From: Gnetum montanum
Taxonomy: Eukaryota; Streptophyta; Gnetopsida; Gnetales; Gnetaceae
Reading direction: 5' to 3'
DNA length: 46,366 nt
Assembly (NCBI GenBank): GCA_015680685.1
Contig: MNCI01004604.1
Span: 372,491-418,856, forward strand
Part shown: piece by piece, positions 1-12,169 of the stretch
Layout of the letters: every line of letters starts with the position of its first letter
How positions within the stretch are numbered: the stretch's first letter is position 1
Translations under genes and position numbers: made by a program
The notes under the pieces: model-generated
What the model was told of the DNA's origin: nothing
What the model saw: the letters and a program-made list of their open reading frames with translations, nothing else
Database searches by the model: none

Positions 1-727
1 TCAAAGCAAAGAATTTGTGTTGTGCCATGTTGCATGTGTTGGAAACCTTTGCAATGTTGTGATTGCTGGTCATAGATTTGCTACACTACGTAGTGTATCA
101 TAGCGTAGCAGCTGTCCTTAGTAACAAAAACATCAACAATATGCAAACTTTTCCCTTTACGTTGCAAAGCTTGTAAACTTGCTAATCCTGCCCTTTGAGA
201 TGCCTTTTGTCACTTTCGCAGAATTGCTATGCCTTGCTGTGACATTTAGCTAAGCGTAGCGTAGCAGCAAACATGACCTAATTTTTTCCAAGTTCACCGC
301 TTTCTGATGGAAGGGAGACATTGCTAAAGGACTTGAAGTTGGGCAAGGGGACTGACTGTCTAGCTTTTGCTACGCTATGCTACACTACGTAGCACACCAT
401 AGTGTAGCACTACACTTCTGTAAACTTCTTCTGAAGTTTGCTACGCTACCAAGCGTAGCGTAGCATAGCAAAATTATTTGACTTAGAAAACTTGCTGAAG
501 TGTTTTGTGTGTTCTGAGTACTGCTCCTAAGCATGCTGTCAGTTGGATGAACTACTCAGGTAAGCAGGCTAGAGAATCCATTTAGCCTATTGACACCTGG
601 ATAGAAAACTTGCCAAACTAGACAGTTTGAACTTTAGAGCATCCATCTCCTAAAGAACTACCGTGACGCTACGTGATTTGCGAAGACCTGGTGAAACAAG
701 CATGCCTTTAAATTTTGGGGTGTTTCA
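1..727 (-). repeat. E1 3' LTR, partial (U3 side)
   Basis: This matches the part of the 5' LTR from about 23050 to 23778. On the minus strand it begins TGAAACACC directly after a polypurine tract. It contains many copies and near copies of the palindromic GCTACGTAGC / GCTACGCTAC motif (about 80-120, 240-270, 365-410, 430-475). The rest of the LTR, with R and U5, is left of the window. Confidence 0.88.
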
Positions 728-745
728 TTGGTCCCTCTTTGTTGA
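728..745 (-). other. E1 polypurine tract
   Basis: On the minus strand this is a purine-rich run (CAACAAAGAGGGACCAA) immediately before the TGAAACACC start of the 3' LTR. The same tract precedes the 3' LTRs of E2, E3 and E4, which fixes all four LTR boundaries and orientations. It is the expected plus-strand DNA priming site. Confidence 0.85.
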
Positions 746-1796
746 AATCTGGAGGATGGGCTCGAGAGACATTAAAAAAGAATACAAAACAACATAGAAG
801 ACATGACGCTAATGTTGTCGCTCGGTGATTGTCGGGACGTCGCTTGGCTGCACTTGAGAGTGAAAGGGTGAAGTAGGGAGGAAGGAGGTTCAGAAAAATG
901 GTAAAGATGAGGTTTAGTAGAGTCCCTCATCAGAGTGCTCATGAGGGACTTGTTCACATTTTCATCTTTACTTTTGCTAGCCTTTGACCTCCTGTAGGAT
1001 AGATGTTCCTCTCCCAGGATGAGTTGTGTTACATCCAGGTGGGATTTTGACCTACCTACAGATGCTTCCCATGTAGCAAGCTATGTTATGCACATCATGG
1101 AATTTTCACTCTGAAGTGGAAAAACTATTCAAGGCATTTAGTTCGTGACACCGTAGCATTTGCTATTGTGGCAAGGCATACTCTTGATCGCACCCTGTAA
1201 GCACGATGGAGAGTGAAACAACTATGATGTGAGGCGAGGAAAGATGTCTTGCTTACTGAAGACATTGTTGAAGCTCCTGGACATTCGTGCTAGTGCACAC
1301 TATCCAAAGTAAGTAGGCCAGTAGCGGCCTTGGTAGCACCGTCACAGTGGAGCTAGCGTCGAAGGCACTGGGAGTTGTTGTGACTACAGATGATCTAGAA
1401 TCCCTGCCAAAGGCATACATTCTCAATTCAGCTATGGGATCAGCTACCGCATAGCTAAATGTTGTATAAGCCCAGACATTGGTAGGGAGTTGTAGGACAA
1501 CAATATTGTGGCTAGGCCACAATACTACTAGAACTCCAGCAGAGGGCACTAACCAAGGAACTAACATCAAGGCGGTGGGCTGTGGCGATGGTAGTTCTGG
1601 AGGGCTAGTGTGATGTCATACAAAATATCTGGAGGATTAGCACGATGCTAAGGGTGGCAGTGTCGCATATGTTCTAGATCGTGTTCCCAGTGCATTGTGA
1701 ATTATGTTCTGGAGTTGCAATGGCCCACCCCCACGTTGGCATTGTGCATGCTCATTCGATGTGTATTCGGTGCAGGTGCATGCTGGGGACATGATG
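746..1796 (-). other. E1 3' untranslated region, no recognisable gene
   Basis: This 1.05 kb stretch lies between the pol stop/hairpin array and the polypurine tract. E2 and E4 have a non-coding block of similar length here (8197-9268 and 33526-34460). Short open frames such as the one at 1253-1570 show no family resemblance and no counterpart in the other elements, so I do not call them genes. Confidence 0.6.
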
Positions 1797-2126
1797 CGAA
1801 CCCAGTTTAAGGTCCTGGTAGACCTTGTGCTAGTTTAGGGTCCCAGCGGACTACTGTGTTGGTTTAAGGTCCCAACAGACCATACATGCCAATTTAATGT
1901 CATAGAAAACGTGCCATGCTAGTTTTATGTCATAGTGAATGGTTGTCGCAAGTTTATCATCATAGTGGACGCTGCTTGATGTTGTCAGTTTAATGTCGTA
2001 GTGGATGCTACTTGTTGTTGCTGCTAGTTTAACATCATAGCAAACACTGCTCGATATTACCAGTTTAACATCGTAGCGGATGCTACTTGATGTCACCAGT
2101 TTAATGTCGTAGCGAATGCTACTTGA
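1797..2126. repeat. E1 downstream AGTTTA-hairpin array (about 10 units)
   Basis: Units of about 35 bp consist of (C)AGTTTA followed by a short inverted repeat around a 6-base spacer. Clear arms are AAGGTC/GACCTT near 1812 and GGTC/GACC near 1868; many others are of the GTC-ATAGTG-GAC type. The array starts right after the pol stop codon. Equivalent arrays follow pol in E2, E3 and E4. Confidence 0.8.
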
Positions 2127-2138
2127 TGTATTCATGCT

Positions 2139-5100
2139 TTAGATGTAGTACGGCTTGAGGTACGAGTGATTCACTAGGTTGGTGAACTCATTGCTGTCCA
2201 TGTTTACCAGCTTGAAGGCTCCATTCCCAAAGGCTTTAGTGACGATGTAAGGGCCTTCCTAGTTGGCTAAGAATTTTCTTACATGCTCACAGATAGCATT
2301 GAGAATGAGGTCTTCCTTCTATACTAGCTATTGATGTGGGCCTGCATGGTGCTTTTGTTGTTGCTTGCTCTGGTATTGCTCTATGCAGCTCAGCATCTAT
2401 GCACATTCCTCCTCTATTAAGTCAAGGTCGATGATCTGAAACTTGTTGTTCTAGGCTTTACTTACGATATCTGAGAGGATCATCCAAAGTGATGGTACCT
2501 ACAACTCAAGAGGCAACACAACATTAGATCCATAAACAATATTGTAAGGGGTCTTATTTATCATGGTTCTGCATGTTGTTCTGTAGGTCCATAGAACGTA
2601 GAGGATTTTCTCATGCCATCGCCTCTTACTATTGCCAAGCATTCACTTTAGCAAGTTGATGATGGACTTATTTGTAGCCTCTGCCTATCTGCTCACCTAT
2701 GGGTAGTATGAGGAGGAGAATGATTATCTGATGCCTAGATTGTTGCAAAAGGTTCAATTTTCCATCCTACTAAATTGTGGTCCATTGTCAGTTACGATAG
2801 TTATTGGAAGCCCAAACCTTTTCACGATGTTGTCTAGGATGAAGTCGAAGATCTGTTGAGACATTATCTTCCTTAGAGGAATGGCTTCCACCCACTTAGT
2901 GAAATACTCAGCGGTGGTGATAATGAAGCTATGTCCTATGGAGGACTTAGGTGTGATAGGTCCTATGAGGTCTAGTCCCCATCGTTGGAAAGGCCATGTG
3001 ATTTGTGTTGGGTGTAGGTCTGTAGGTGAAACATGTATGAGATTTGCATATCTCTAGCATGCGTTGCATGTCTTGACTTTTGTCAAACCGTCATGCTCCA
3101 TGTGGGGCCAATAGTACCCTAGGCATTTGATTTTTTCAACCATAATCCTAGGTGCTATGTGTTCACCACATAGTCCCTCATGCACTTCATTAACTACCTT
3201 TTGTGCCTGCTCCCCATCCATGCATGCCAGCAATATCCCGTTGTAGGAGCATTGGCATAGGGCATCATTCCCCATGAGCATATATTGCCAAGAACGCTTA
3301 CGGATTGCATCTCTCTAGGTAGATGTTAGTTCGCATGGTGGTTCTCCATCTTGTAGGTAGGCTTTACTGTTAGCATACCACTCTTGGGTATCTATAGCAT
3401 TGATGGAGGCCATGTGTCTTGCTTGAGTGATACGCTCACTACATTCGATAATTGAAGTCAGCAAACTTGCAAATGAGTGCGGTGAAATGTTTAGTGAAAG
3501 GGTGGCTAAGGTGTCTGCCACAGTGTTTTCATTGCATGGCACATGTTGCACATCTGTGGTTGCAAATTGTGTAAGTAGGCTTTTTGCTAGGTTGTAGTAG
3601 GATTTCAGGTGTGTAGCTTTGCAAGCATAGACCTTGGTGGTCTGATTCACAACTAGTTGCGAATCCTTGCGGATTGCCAAGTTTTGTATGTGTAGTGTTT
3701 GGGTAGCTAGGAGGCCTCTAAGTAGATCCTCATACTCTACCATGTTGTTGGTGTAGGGGAATGCAAAATGATATGCAAATGGGTGCATTTCCCCAAATGG
3801 AAGCGTAATGACAGCACTGCACTACCTCCTCTCATGGTTGANGGCACTATCTATTTCGTAGTATAGTCAACATCATTTGCAAAAGCAACATACTCTAGGC
3901 TATCACTAAAAACTTATATGAAAGCAGCAGGATACCCCAGTGGAAACCAATAACCATGGAGTTTGACCTACACTATGTATACCAATCATCAACTAAGGGT
4001 CAAGCCATAGCAACGCAACTTACGGCCTCACCCATCAATGACCACACAACAATAGATCCCAAATTTCTAGACGAGCATGTTGGCACTATCAACATTGTCC
4101 CATCACATCTAGAAGCTACTTTATACATCAATGATGCCTCAACCATGAGAGGAGGTAGTGCAGTGCTGTCATTACGCTTCCATTTGGGGAAATGCACCCA
4201 TTTGCATATCATTTTGCATTCCCCTACACCAACAACATGGTAGAGTATGAGGATCTACTTAGAGGCCTCCTAGCTACCCAAACACTACACATACAAANAG
4301 CCTTTGATACTATGAATCCTAAAATACATCCATTTTTTACCCCGAAGACACATTTCTTAGGATTAAGGCATAGATCATGCATCTGGCAACACTTAAGGAC
4401 TACCCCTAGATCGTGTGGGTGATCAGCTACCTCCTTGGACTTGACTACTATATCATCCACGTAGTCATTTCATGTTTCTAGGATGTAGTTGCTGAAGATG
4501 TAGTTCATGGCCTGTTGGTAGGTTGCCCCGGCATTCCTAAGACCAAAAGGCATCATGGTGTAATAGAAGGTTCCCCATGGGGTCATGAAGGTTGTTGCCA
4601 GTTGATGTTCCAGGTTGATGCAAATTTGGTTGTAGCCGAAGAAGCCATCCATGAAGGATAATAGAGCATGACCAGTCATAGTGTCGATTAGTTGATCGAT
4701 GCTTGGAAGCAAGAAATTGTCCTTGATTGTTACTTTGTTCAAATCTTAGAAGTCTATACAAATTCATATTCTGCCAATTTTCTTGGAAACTATGATGATG
4801 TTGGACACCCATTCCGAGTAATCAACTGTGTGGATGAAATTGGCTTGGTATAGCTTGGTGATTTCATCCCTCATGACTAGTGCACTTTCTAGTTTGATCT
4901 TATGAGCTTTTTGCTTAACTACCTTCATGCATGGGTCTAGGACAATGTTGTGTTGTATTAGCCTCAAATCTAAACTCAACATGTCATTGTATGACCATGC
5001 AAAGACTTTGATGTTGTCTTATAGAATCTTGGATATGTTTTCATGCGTCTGCGTGTCTAGGAGGGAGCTATGTTTTAAGCTTCTTACTTCCCCCTTAGAC

Positions 5101-5325
5101 GTGGTCATAGGCATCTCAACGAGAGGGTTGTCAGTCACATCCCCAACCTCCAAATCTAGGGTTTTGGACTAGATTCTTGGGGTAGTCTGGGGATGTTTCT
5201 AAGGATGCTATGGTGCTAGCTATGGTCAACCCCCAATCGATCAGGTCTGTGTTCAATCATCTTGCAAGCTTTCCATGTGGACCTACTAAAGCTAAAGGCA
5301 TGGAGAGATCACGATGGATTTCCAT
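2139..5325 (-). pseudogene. E1 pol remnant: RT, dual RNase H, integrase
   Basis: This is the decayed replication and integration polyprotein. Minus-strand translation from the ATG at 5325 gives, in order, a pol N-terminal region with a GPHGK motif, RT blocks (FSGYNQ-like near 4640, YVDD near 4460), archaeal-type RNase H (TNNMVEYE near 3730, KDSQLVVNQ near 3650), integrase with zinc residues, WGLDLIGP near 2970 and TDNGPQF near 2800, and a C-terminal GPY-like module ending in a stop at 2139. Multiple stops interrupt it. The integrase glutamate position is retained (AEATNK context, near 2660), but the surrounding SNGQ block is broken by stops. The RT to RNase H section is further scrambled by the inverted piece at 3842-4298. 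It is homologous throughout to E3 and E4 pol and is not functional. Confidence 0.88.
3683..4298. other. Inverted segment bounded by single Ns, with a 159 bp inverted duplication
   Basis: Single ambiguous bases occur at 3842 and 4298. Between them the RNase H coding sequence reads on the plus strand, opposite to the rest of E1 pol. Positions 4139-4297 are, as far as I can see, an exact reverse complement of 3683-3841. Turning the piece round would restore pol order and give a 159 bp overlap with its neighbour. The sequence expected between RT (ending near 4299) and this RNase H segment is missing. An assembly or scaffolding misjoin explains all of this better than a biological inversion. Confidence 0.85.
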
Positions 5326-5944
5326 TTTTTGTTTAACCTATCAAAATGAGATGAAAGCCTAGTTAAGAGACACCTGTTGGTAGTATTCGTGTATAACAAA
5401 AACTTGCAAAGTAATGATGAGATGTAACTAGCGAAGTATGATGTAAAGATTAAAATTTTGCAAGTTTAAAGTCATGGTAGACCACTATGGCATGGAGATG
5501 TAGAGATGCTAAAAGGAAAAATGTAAAATTGTCAATATGAGACATGAAACTACTAATAAGAACATGTAAAACTTCCAATGCAAAAACATGAGATTGCTAG
5601 TTTAGTGTCATTGCGGACTGCAAACGTATAATAGGTCAAAAATGCTATTTTAAGGTCTTTTCGAACCATTAAAATCGCTGCTATGCTAGGACTACTAGTT
5701 TAAGGTCTTTTCAGACCGTAAAAGTTACAGCTACACTCGGGTTGCTAGTTTAAGGTCTTTTCAAACCAGTATAATTGAAAATATATTTTTTCATTTTTCA
5801 GGAATCCAAGTAGTTAGCTTGGAGCATGTCAAGGTTTTAATGCCAACAGTGCTATGATGTCATGGCGAGCATGCTATGTTGTATGATGCACTCTGCATTA
5901 AACATAGAGAGAGAGCAGCAAGTTCCACTTTTTACCATTATGAC
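5326..5944 (+). repeat. E1 spacer between RT and antisense gene, with AGTTTA-hairpin units
   Basis: No gene is seen. Positions 5595-5775 hold four units of AGTTTA(A)GGTCTTTTC-GACC type, for example GGTC/GACC arms around a 6-base spacer near 5705. E4 has its 30 bp array at the same junction (38411-38880) and E3 a short version (26035-26100). The remainder is AT-rich unique sequence. Confidence 0.7.
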
Positions 5945-5953
5945 CATAAATAG
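5945..5953 (+). promoter_or_regulatory. Possible TATA box of the E1 antisense gene
   Basis: CATAAATAG lies about 158 bp upstream of the exon 1 ATG at 6103. E4 has a better TATAAAAAG 187 bp upstream of its equivalent ATG. The similar spacing supports a dedicated promoter for the antisense gene; the match itself is weak. Confidence 0.4.
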
Positions 5954-6559
5954 GGATTAAACCATGGTAAGCTCATCATTCTCATCATAAGAGTGCAAAG
6001 CCCATATTCAAAGCACAAGGCAATTCCGGAGCACAGAGCGATTGTGTTAGCAGTGAGTAAGGAAGTTTTTTGCATTGCAACAAGGAAAAGTCTTCAAGTA
6101 GAATGATGGCTTCGAAGAAGGAATGCACAAATTTGGCACTTGAAAAGGTTGAGGAGGTGAAGAAAACCCTAGGGCGAGGACATGCATTGACCTGGTAGGC
6201 CTCCATGCTCCTTTGTTTTTACATGATTCTATTATCATTTTTTTCTTCTATTTTCTGCTTTTGTTTTATATCCTAGTCTTAGCCATTTGTGTTTTCCATC
6301 ATCGCATTGTTTTGACCCTTGCATTGCTGCTATTGCCATATCAACCATGGTTAGTGCATGAACATTATGCCATCATTGCATGCAAGGTAACTTAAACCAC
6401 CACCACCATAGTTGTCATAACCACGGGGATTTGGACAGTTTAAATTACTTGGCTTTTGATTGGCATGATGTAGGACCCTAAGGATGGTTGGGCCATGCAT
6501 GAGGTTATAGTGCAACATGTGTTCTATCAGGGCGTATTGTTAATCACCTTGTTAGGGTT

Positions 6560-6705
6560 AGTTACTCTATTGCTACACTAGGCTATCTTTGCTACACTAG
6601 CACTTTTATATTCTTGCTATGCTATGTGTGGGAAGAGGGTTATGCTATGCTATATGCATGAAATGCTAGGTATTGCTACGTTGCATGCATATTGCACTTA
6701 GACAT
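6560..6705 (+). repeat. LTR-type GCTACGCTAC motifs inside intron 1 of the E1 antisense gene
   Basis: Within intron 1 (6195-6736) there are several GCTACACTAG, GCTATGCTATG and TTGCTACG units. They resemble the E1 LTR motif and not those of the other elements. Another cluster (GCTATGCTATGCTAGG...CATAGCATAGCGTAGC) lies in intron 4 at about 15785-15825. Confidence 0.65.
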
Positions 6706-7026
6706 GATGCTAACATTTGCTGGTTGTGTTGTGCAGGATGGGGCTATGGTTGATTTTGATTATCTTAGAAATTGTAGGGCTCCTGTGTCATGCAAGAAAA
6801 CCTATGGCCAATGCTCCTCCTCCCCAAATATGTGTGGGGGAGTGGGGGGCTTGGTTCAGGAAAGGAGCATAGGAGTTCCTACAATACCTCCTCAACCACT
6901 TTAGTGTGATCGTTTGGTCATACCTAGAGGAGGAGGAGGTAACTTTCATAATAGAAGTCATATTGCCTGGGGCAAGTTGGGACATCCTAAGATTTCTAAT
7001 GGATGGGGCAATCATGAGCAGAAAAG

Positions 7027-8176
7027 TGTACTGTCTGAAATCGTCGGTCTCCGGCTGGAAGGAAACAGAGATTGTGGGATCGTAGGATGTACACAAAAGA
7101 CCCTACCTTCCCCTGAGGGCGAACTGGAATGAACGAAGGTAGAGTACCTTGGGTGGTCTGCATGTGGATCAAACAAGGATTTCCCCGAATGTACACCGAA
7201 GTGCTATACGCTGGGTTATGCATAAACGACATAACGAGCGTAAGTCAGAGCGTAAATAGTGTAACCAATGCAAACAGAGTGTAATGTAAATGAGAAAAAA
7301 TAGAATACATGCAACAATTAATGCAAACTATAAATGATTTTGGGAAGAAAATGTAACAATCGCATTACAGAATGAAAGTACAATGCACCAGTCTAACATA
7401 GTTGTGACTGGAACACAAGGTAGATGAAAAGCCCCGGTGGATGCAAGGATGATTGTGGCTGGTTCACACTGTAAGCACAGTGTAGAGGCTAGATGCTCAG
7501 CGTACAGGGTTGTCCAGCATAAAAGGTTTTATGCTCTAGTTCGCAGTGTCTTTGCTCTCTGGTGTGCCCTGGGAATTTTTGCCAACCGCCCTGATCTCGT
7601 GAAAAATTGGGCTTTTATACAGGGTTTTGACGATGGATTCGGGTTGGGAGACACGTGGTGCATTGACCAGGTGCAAGAGACTAAAATTTACAAGTGTACA
7701 ATATGTTACATTTGCTGGGCATATACGCTGCCTACAGCAAGCGTAAACTGTGGGCGTATACGCTGGGGCGTATATGCTGATGTGCTAGTCATATACGCTG
7801 GGGCATATACGCTGATGTTTGCTACCTTGGGCCAAGTCTTGTTCTGCAGTGTTGTTTCCATGCTATCTCTAGGGATCTTATTGTTGGGCGTATGCATCTG
7901 TTGTGCCTACTGGGTGTACATGTGAGGCGTGTACGCTAGGCGTATACGCTGTGAACTTGAGTGTACACGCCGGGCGTGTACGCTAAGATTTTGAGCATAT
8001 ACACTGGGAATGTACACTTGGGCATATACGCTAGGCATATACACTGGACTGTATACTTAGTGAAAATTAAGCATCGGATCTCCGAAGTTGCCAAGTGTGA
8101 CACCAAATTTAGCTGTGGTCATCTATCCTGCTTGGTGTTGGACAAGTACTAAGCTCAAAATTTTTGTGATGTTTCA
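7027..8176 (-). repeat. E2 3' LTR (1,150 bp)
   Basis: On the plus strand it runs from TGTACTGTCTG to GTGATGTTTCA, giving TG...CA ends on both strands. It aligns with 12887-14069. The U3 part (about 7720-8050) holds many GCGTATACGC and near-palindromic copies. A TATA-like element lies at 7612-7621 on the minus strand. Confidence 0.9.
7612..7621 (-). promoter_or_regulatory. TATA box in E2 3' LTR
   Basis: Minus-strand TGTATAAAAG lies about 560 bp from the U3 start. The same element is at 13471-13480 in the 5' LTR, and a variant is at the same relative place in the E4 LTR (32913-32922). Confidence 0.6.
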
Positions 8177-9268
8177 TTGGCCCCTATTTGTTGATATTTG
8201 AAGGAATTGACCTGAGAAGCATCGACAAAGAAGTGCAAAACACCACAAGCAACTTGATAGAGACTTTGTCCGTTGCCACTTGACTAGACGTCATCGCACC
8301 GTGTTCAGCAGTACATGAGATTGGGAAACTGGAATTTGTAGCTGGTAGGAGAATGGGGATTGTGGGGTCTAGTAACTACCCAAGGGATTGTGCTTGGTGA
8401 AAAGGGGATGCTCTGGTGTGTGTCATGCTGATCCTTGTCAATAGCCATTATTTAGTAGAGTTGGAATCTAGACATGTGATGTGCGTCCTTTGGTGGAATA
8501 AGACTCTTGGGTAGCATTCAAGAGAACTTGCTGGCAAGAACAAAGCCACGAGAGGATGTGTTACATTCTTTGGAGGAATAAGGCCCTTGTTTTATTTTTT
8601 GGGGGAGCCTGTTGGCGGAGAGCCAAAGCCATGCAATTGGATGTTTCTTTGACTATTTTTGACATGAGTAGTTAGTTCCAAGACAACTACCTTCCTGCCT
8701 GGGGCTTGTATGGGAAGTGCCAAGGGTCTTGCATTTTTTTTGGGAAGAAAATTTTGCTTTGATTCTGTACTCATGCGCAAGTGCTATGTTGTGTATTGTA
8801 ACTGCTTCAAAATGTTATAGTATGCAACAACGTGCTCAAAGTTTTGGATGTACTGGGTGTATCAAAGGTGTGACTGAGTAAAATATGTTAGTGACTAGAT
8901 AGAGAGTGTATCAGGAGATGGGGATGTACTAGTGAATGGTTTGATTTAGTCTTGCCATGTGTGCTATGAACATCGTCCCATCTTGCTTCTTATGATGAAA
9001 TGCATTCTTGTGCGAAAACCTCTGAGTGTCATCCTGCAAGCATAACTCCAAGGAAATAAGAAAACCATGAGTGAATAAGCAAGCTTAGACGTACATAGTT
9101 ACAGAAGGAACAAAGACATTGGAGGTGATTTCGGGCATTGTATATAAGTGGCAACGATGTTGGTGGGATTGTCTGATGGTGAGCGATGTATTGATTCTGT
9201 TGAAGTTTGAATGTGGCAGCGGATTGAGGAACCAGAGATGAACTTGCCATTTTATAGTCTTGGTGGAC
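8177..9268 (-). other. E2 polypurine tract and 3' non-coding region
   Basis: The minus-strand tract CAACAAATAGGGGCCAA ends at 8177, next to the LTR. The rest aligns with E4 33507-34460, for example the shared segment with CAAAACACCACA near 8235 and 33570. I see no conserved reading frame. Confidence 0.7.
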
Positions 9269-9269
9269 T

Positions 9270-9465
9270 ATCATGGGTTAGTTTTATGTCATGACCTATT
9301 GGACATTGCCAGTTTAGCATCGTGGTGGACGTTACGTTGCTAGTTTTTAGTCTTAGCGGACTCTGGCGAGTGCGACCGTGGTAGTTTACTGTCATGCCAG
9401 ACGGGTGCTAGTTTATCTTCATTGTAGACACTGTGTGGTATCAGTTTATAGTCATGACTCCAGGA
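9270..9465. repeat. E2 AGTTTA-hairpin array
   Basis: Five or six degenerate units occur, such as GTTTATAGTC and GTTTTAGTCTTAGCGGACT (AGTC/GACT arms around TTAGCG). It sits downstream of the integrase tail, the same place as in E1, E3 and E4. Confidence 0.7.
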
Positions 9466-9494
9466 CTCGTATGTACCTGAGCTTGTACTGAAAT

Positions 9495-9749
9495 GTAGAA
9501 CGGTTTTAGGAACAAGTGGTTGGTTGGATTGGCAAGCTCATTCCCTTCCATATCAGCTAGCCTAAATGCTCCATTTTCAAATTCTTTAACGACCAAGTAA
9601 GGCCGTTTCCAGTTGGCTAAGAACTTGTCCAGGTGTTCCCAGACAACCTTAAGTACAAGGTTACCTTCTTTAATAGGGTGCTTATGGGTGTCATGCCAAT
9701 GTCATTGTCATTTTTGCTTTTGATACCATTCAATCTGATTGAGTTGGCC
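9495..9749 (-). pseudogene. E2 integrase C-terminal remnant
   Basis: Minus-strand translation gives NQIEWYQKQ, then KEGNLVLK, a degenerate GPY region (ANWKRPYLV) and NPTNHLFLKPFY. This corresponds to the last 80-90 residues of E4 pol. It is joined to gag at about 9750. A stop follows the junction within about 12 codons. Confidence 0.8.
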
Positions 9750-12169
9750 TACGAACGGCTTGTTAGGTGTTTGTTGTTTATATTCAGGGTAGACGGTGTT
9801 AATGTTGGGTGTCTCGGGTTCATCATCAAAGCAGATTGTGTTGATAACGTACGATGCCTCTTTGGTATTCAGAGGGTCTTTATACACCTCCATAGCCTAG
9901 TTCTGTGGTTGGACTAGGTTGGCCTCATCAAAGGTGATTTGGCCTTCGTCGATCATTCACTGTATGTCCTGCTTCAGGGTGAAACAGTAATTCATGCCGT
10001 GCCCATTGCGTTGGTGATAGTCGTAGAAGCGATCCATTCTAAAACCTTTGGGCACTGGAGGCTCATTCGGCATTCCTAGGCTTGGGTTCTGGACAAGTTG
10101 ATAGAACCGATCATGTCTCTAGATGGCCGCAGGGGATAACTGTTTATGTTTCATTAATCTGGCTTTCAGTAGCTGATCGAATAGTTGGGATGGCTTCATA
10201 GGCAATGGCATATATTGAGAAGGTTCTTTCCTCTCAAAATTTCTCGTACGGTTTTGTGTTGGGTTCTGCGATGATGATGATTCTGGTGCAGTCATGGGAG
10301 TAGATCTAGTATAGTTACTAGGGGCTATTGGTGGTGTGTTTGGTTGTTGCGTTTCCACTATTTTCATATGGTTACTTTAGCCTTCTCTTTATCCTTTTTA
10401 CTATGTTGATTTTTGAACACTAAGTACGCAAGGTCATGGCTATTTTGAGCCACCTCTTCTATATTTTTGATTTGTACAAAGGCTTGGTTAAGGTTACGTG
10501 CATTAAGATAGTAAAATTTGGATTTGAAGAAGTCATTAACGACCCCCTTTAAAATTTTGAGCAGATATGTCTGGGGGATTGGCTTGTGTAGCTCATTGAG
10601 AGCGGCACTCCACCTCTAAATGAATTTTTGTACAAGTTCAAGCGGTGCTTGTTTAACCTATATGAGGCTGTCCAATGTCGCTTCAGGTTTCAAGTTATAT
10701 TTAAACCTGGTCACGAACTGATGTAACAACTCATCCAAGGAAAATATAGAATTTCTTGGTAGGGCCCGATACCAATCGATTGCTCTCCCGCCAAGGGACA
10801 TAGGGAACACTCACAAAATGGCATGGGGCCATGCCTGGAGTAACGCGCATTCTAATCTAAACATTATTAAGTGAGTGTTGGGGTCTATATCCCCATTATA
10901 TTTAGTTAGTATTGGCAATGATATGCCTTTCGGCAAGGTTATAGGTGGGATGGAAGGGCTAATAGGGTCATCGTGGTAGAAGTCCACTACCTTCAGCTCT
11001 CCGTCGGCAGCTGTTTTGAGGCGTTTTACCTCGTCAGTTAGTTCTTGCATTAATTTTTTGGCATCTGCCCAGTCTTGGGCAATAGGTGACATGGCAACTT
11101 GGGGGTGTGGCATATTGTACAAATTAGACTATTGGATGGTAGGTTGAAAATATGAAAGTTATGTGGTCGACGGTTGTGCTTGTGGCACGTTTATAGTGGG
11201 TGGCACTAGGGATGGCACATTGTAAACAAGGGGTTGTTGTTGCAGCGGTTGTGGCTGTACTTGGGGAATGTTGGCTAGTGGAATCATATGAGGTGGCACA
11301 TTGTGGTGAGGGGGTGGATGTGGTTGCACACCCATCGTTGCCCATTGCCCAGCCACATTTTGTGGAGGAACCCCCTGTTGGGTTACAGCAGTCATGGGGA
11401 CTCCATGCGTTTGGATGTGGGGGATGTAGTGAGCCGACGTGGATGCTGGTATCACATGTGGCATCCCTATCACCCAAGGCGAGAAGGTCGCTCCCATGTT
11501 ATTGTGTGGGGGTGGTGCTTGCGAGGATGGACCTGCTGCTGCAACGGGTATGATAGCGAGAGGGAGTGTGCTGAATTATGGGTCAGTTACTGGAGGAACA
11601 TGAACTAGTGCAGATATTTCCAGTGGAGGTGCTTGCACCTGGGTGAACCTGAGGGGTTGGAGGGGCAGCACTTCCCCTGTGCCTGGATAAAACATGGGGT
11701 TGATATGGGTTTGTGGACTGAGGGTGTGATAGGAGTCTTCGTGTTCGGATTGGGCAGCGAACTCATCCTCCTCTTCCGGTTGGAGATCTACTGTAGGCTG
11801 ATCCAACGACTGGCTCCTTTGCAGGAGGAGTCGTGTGACGAGCTCTGAGTACTATTCTAGAATAGGGATTATATCATACTGGGAAGGGATAAACTCGCGT
11901 CCCCCCCTGCAGAAGAGTTCGTACTGCCTCTTTACCTCTATTTCAGCTCAATCTACTACCAGACCAGCTTGTATCTTCACACATATGAAGTTGTACTGGT
12001 CCTGGGTTATAATGTTAGAGGTTAGGTTCCTCCCTTACAACCTTAGGGACCGGTGGGGCCCTGCTGTGGGTTGTACTATCGACTGTGGTATGACAGGCTG
12101 TTGGGCAGCCATGGTGCCTACCATGTCAGTGACTTAAGTGGTTGTAGCGGTGGTGTTTGCAAGGTTCAT
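9750..12169 (-). pseudogene. E2 gag remnant
   Basis: Structural polyprotein remnant. From an ATG at about 12169, minus-strand translation gives an N-terminal region (stretch with EEEDEFAAQSEHEDS near 11740), a long Pro/Gln-rich segment (11.15-11.5 kb), a coiled-coil-like segment with an FYHDDPISPSIPP motif (near 10960), a capsid-like region, and the zinc-knuckle-like segment RMDRFYDYHQRNGHGMNYC (near 10020). It ends in YKDPLNTKEA and KPFV at the deletion junction. In E4 the knuckle reads C-x2-H-x4-H-x4-C; here the first Cys is Tyr. Several stops and frameshifts break it. E4 45500-46366 is the close homologue. The plus-strand open frames over 11.2-11.9 kb are shadows of the Pro/Gln-rich coding. 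Confidence 0.78.

Noticed and set aside
1253-1570. 105-codon minus-strand open frame in the E1 3' region
   Set aside because: It has no conserved counterpart in E2, E3 or E4 and no recognisable motif.
3956-4243. Separate plus-strand gene
   Set aside because: It is the RNase H part of E1 pol in the inverted, N-bounded piece.
7437-7925. 162-codon plus-strand open frame in the E2 LTR
   Set aside because: It crosses the palindrome-repeat part of the LTR; the 5' LTR version (13243-13673) is broken differently, and there are no protein features beyond the repeat.
11200-11848. Plus-strand open frames opposite E2 gag
   Set aside because: They are shadows of the Pro/Gln-rich gag coding on the minus strand; the compositions are biased and no homologue is recognised.
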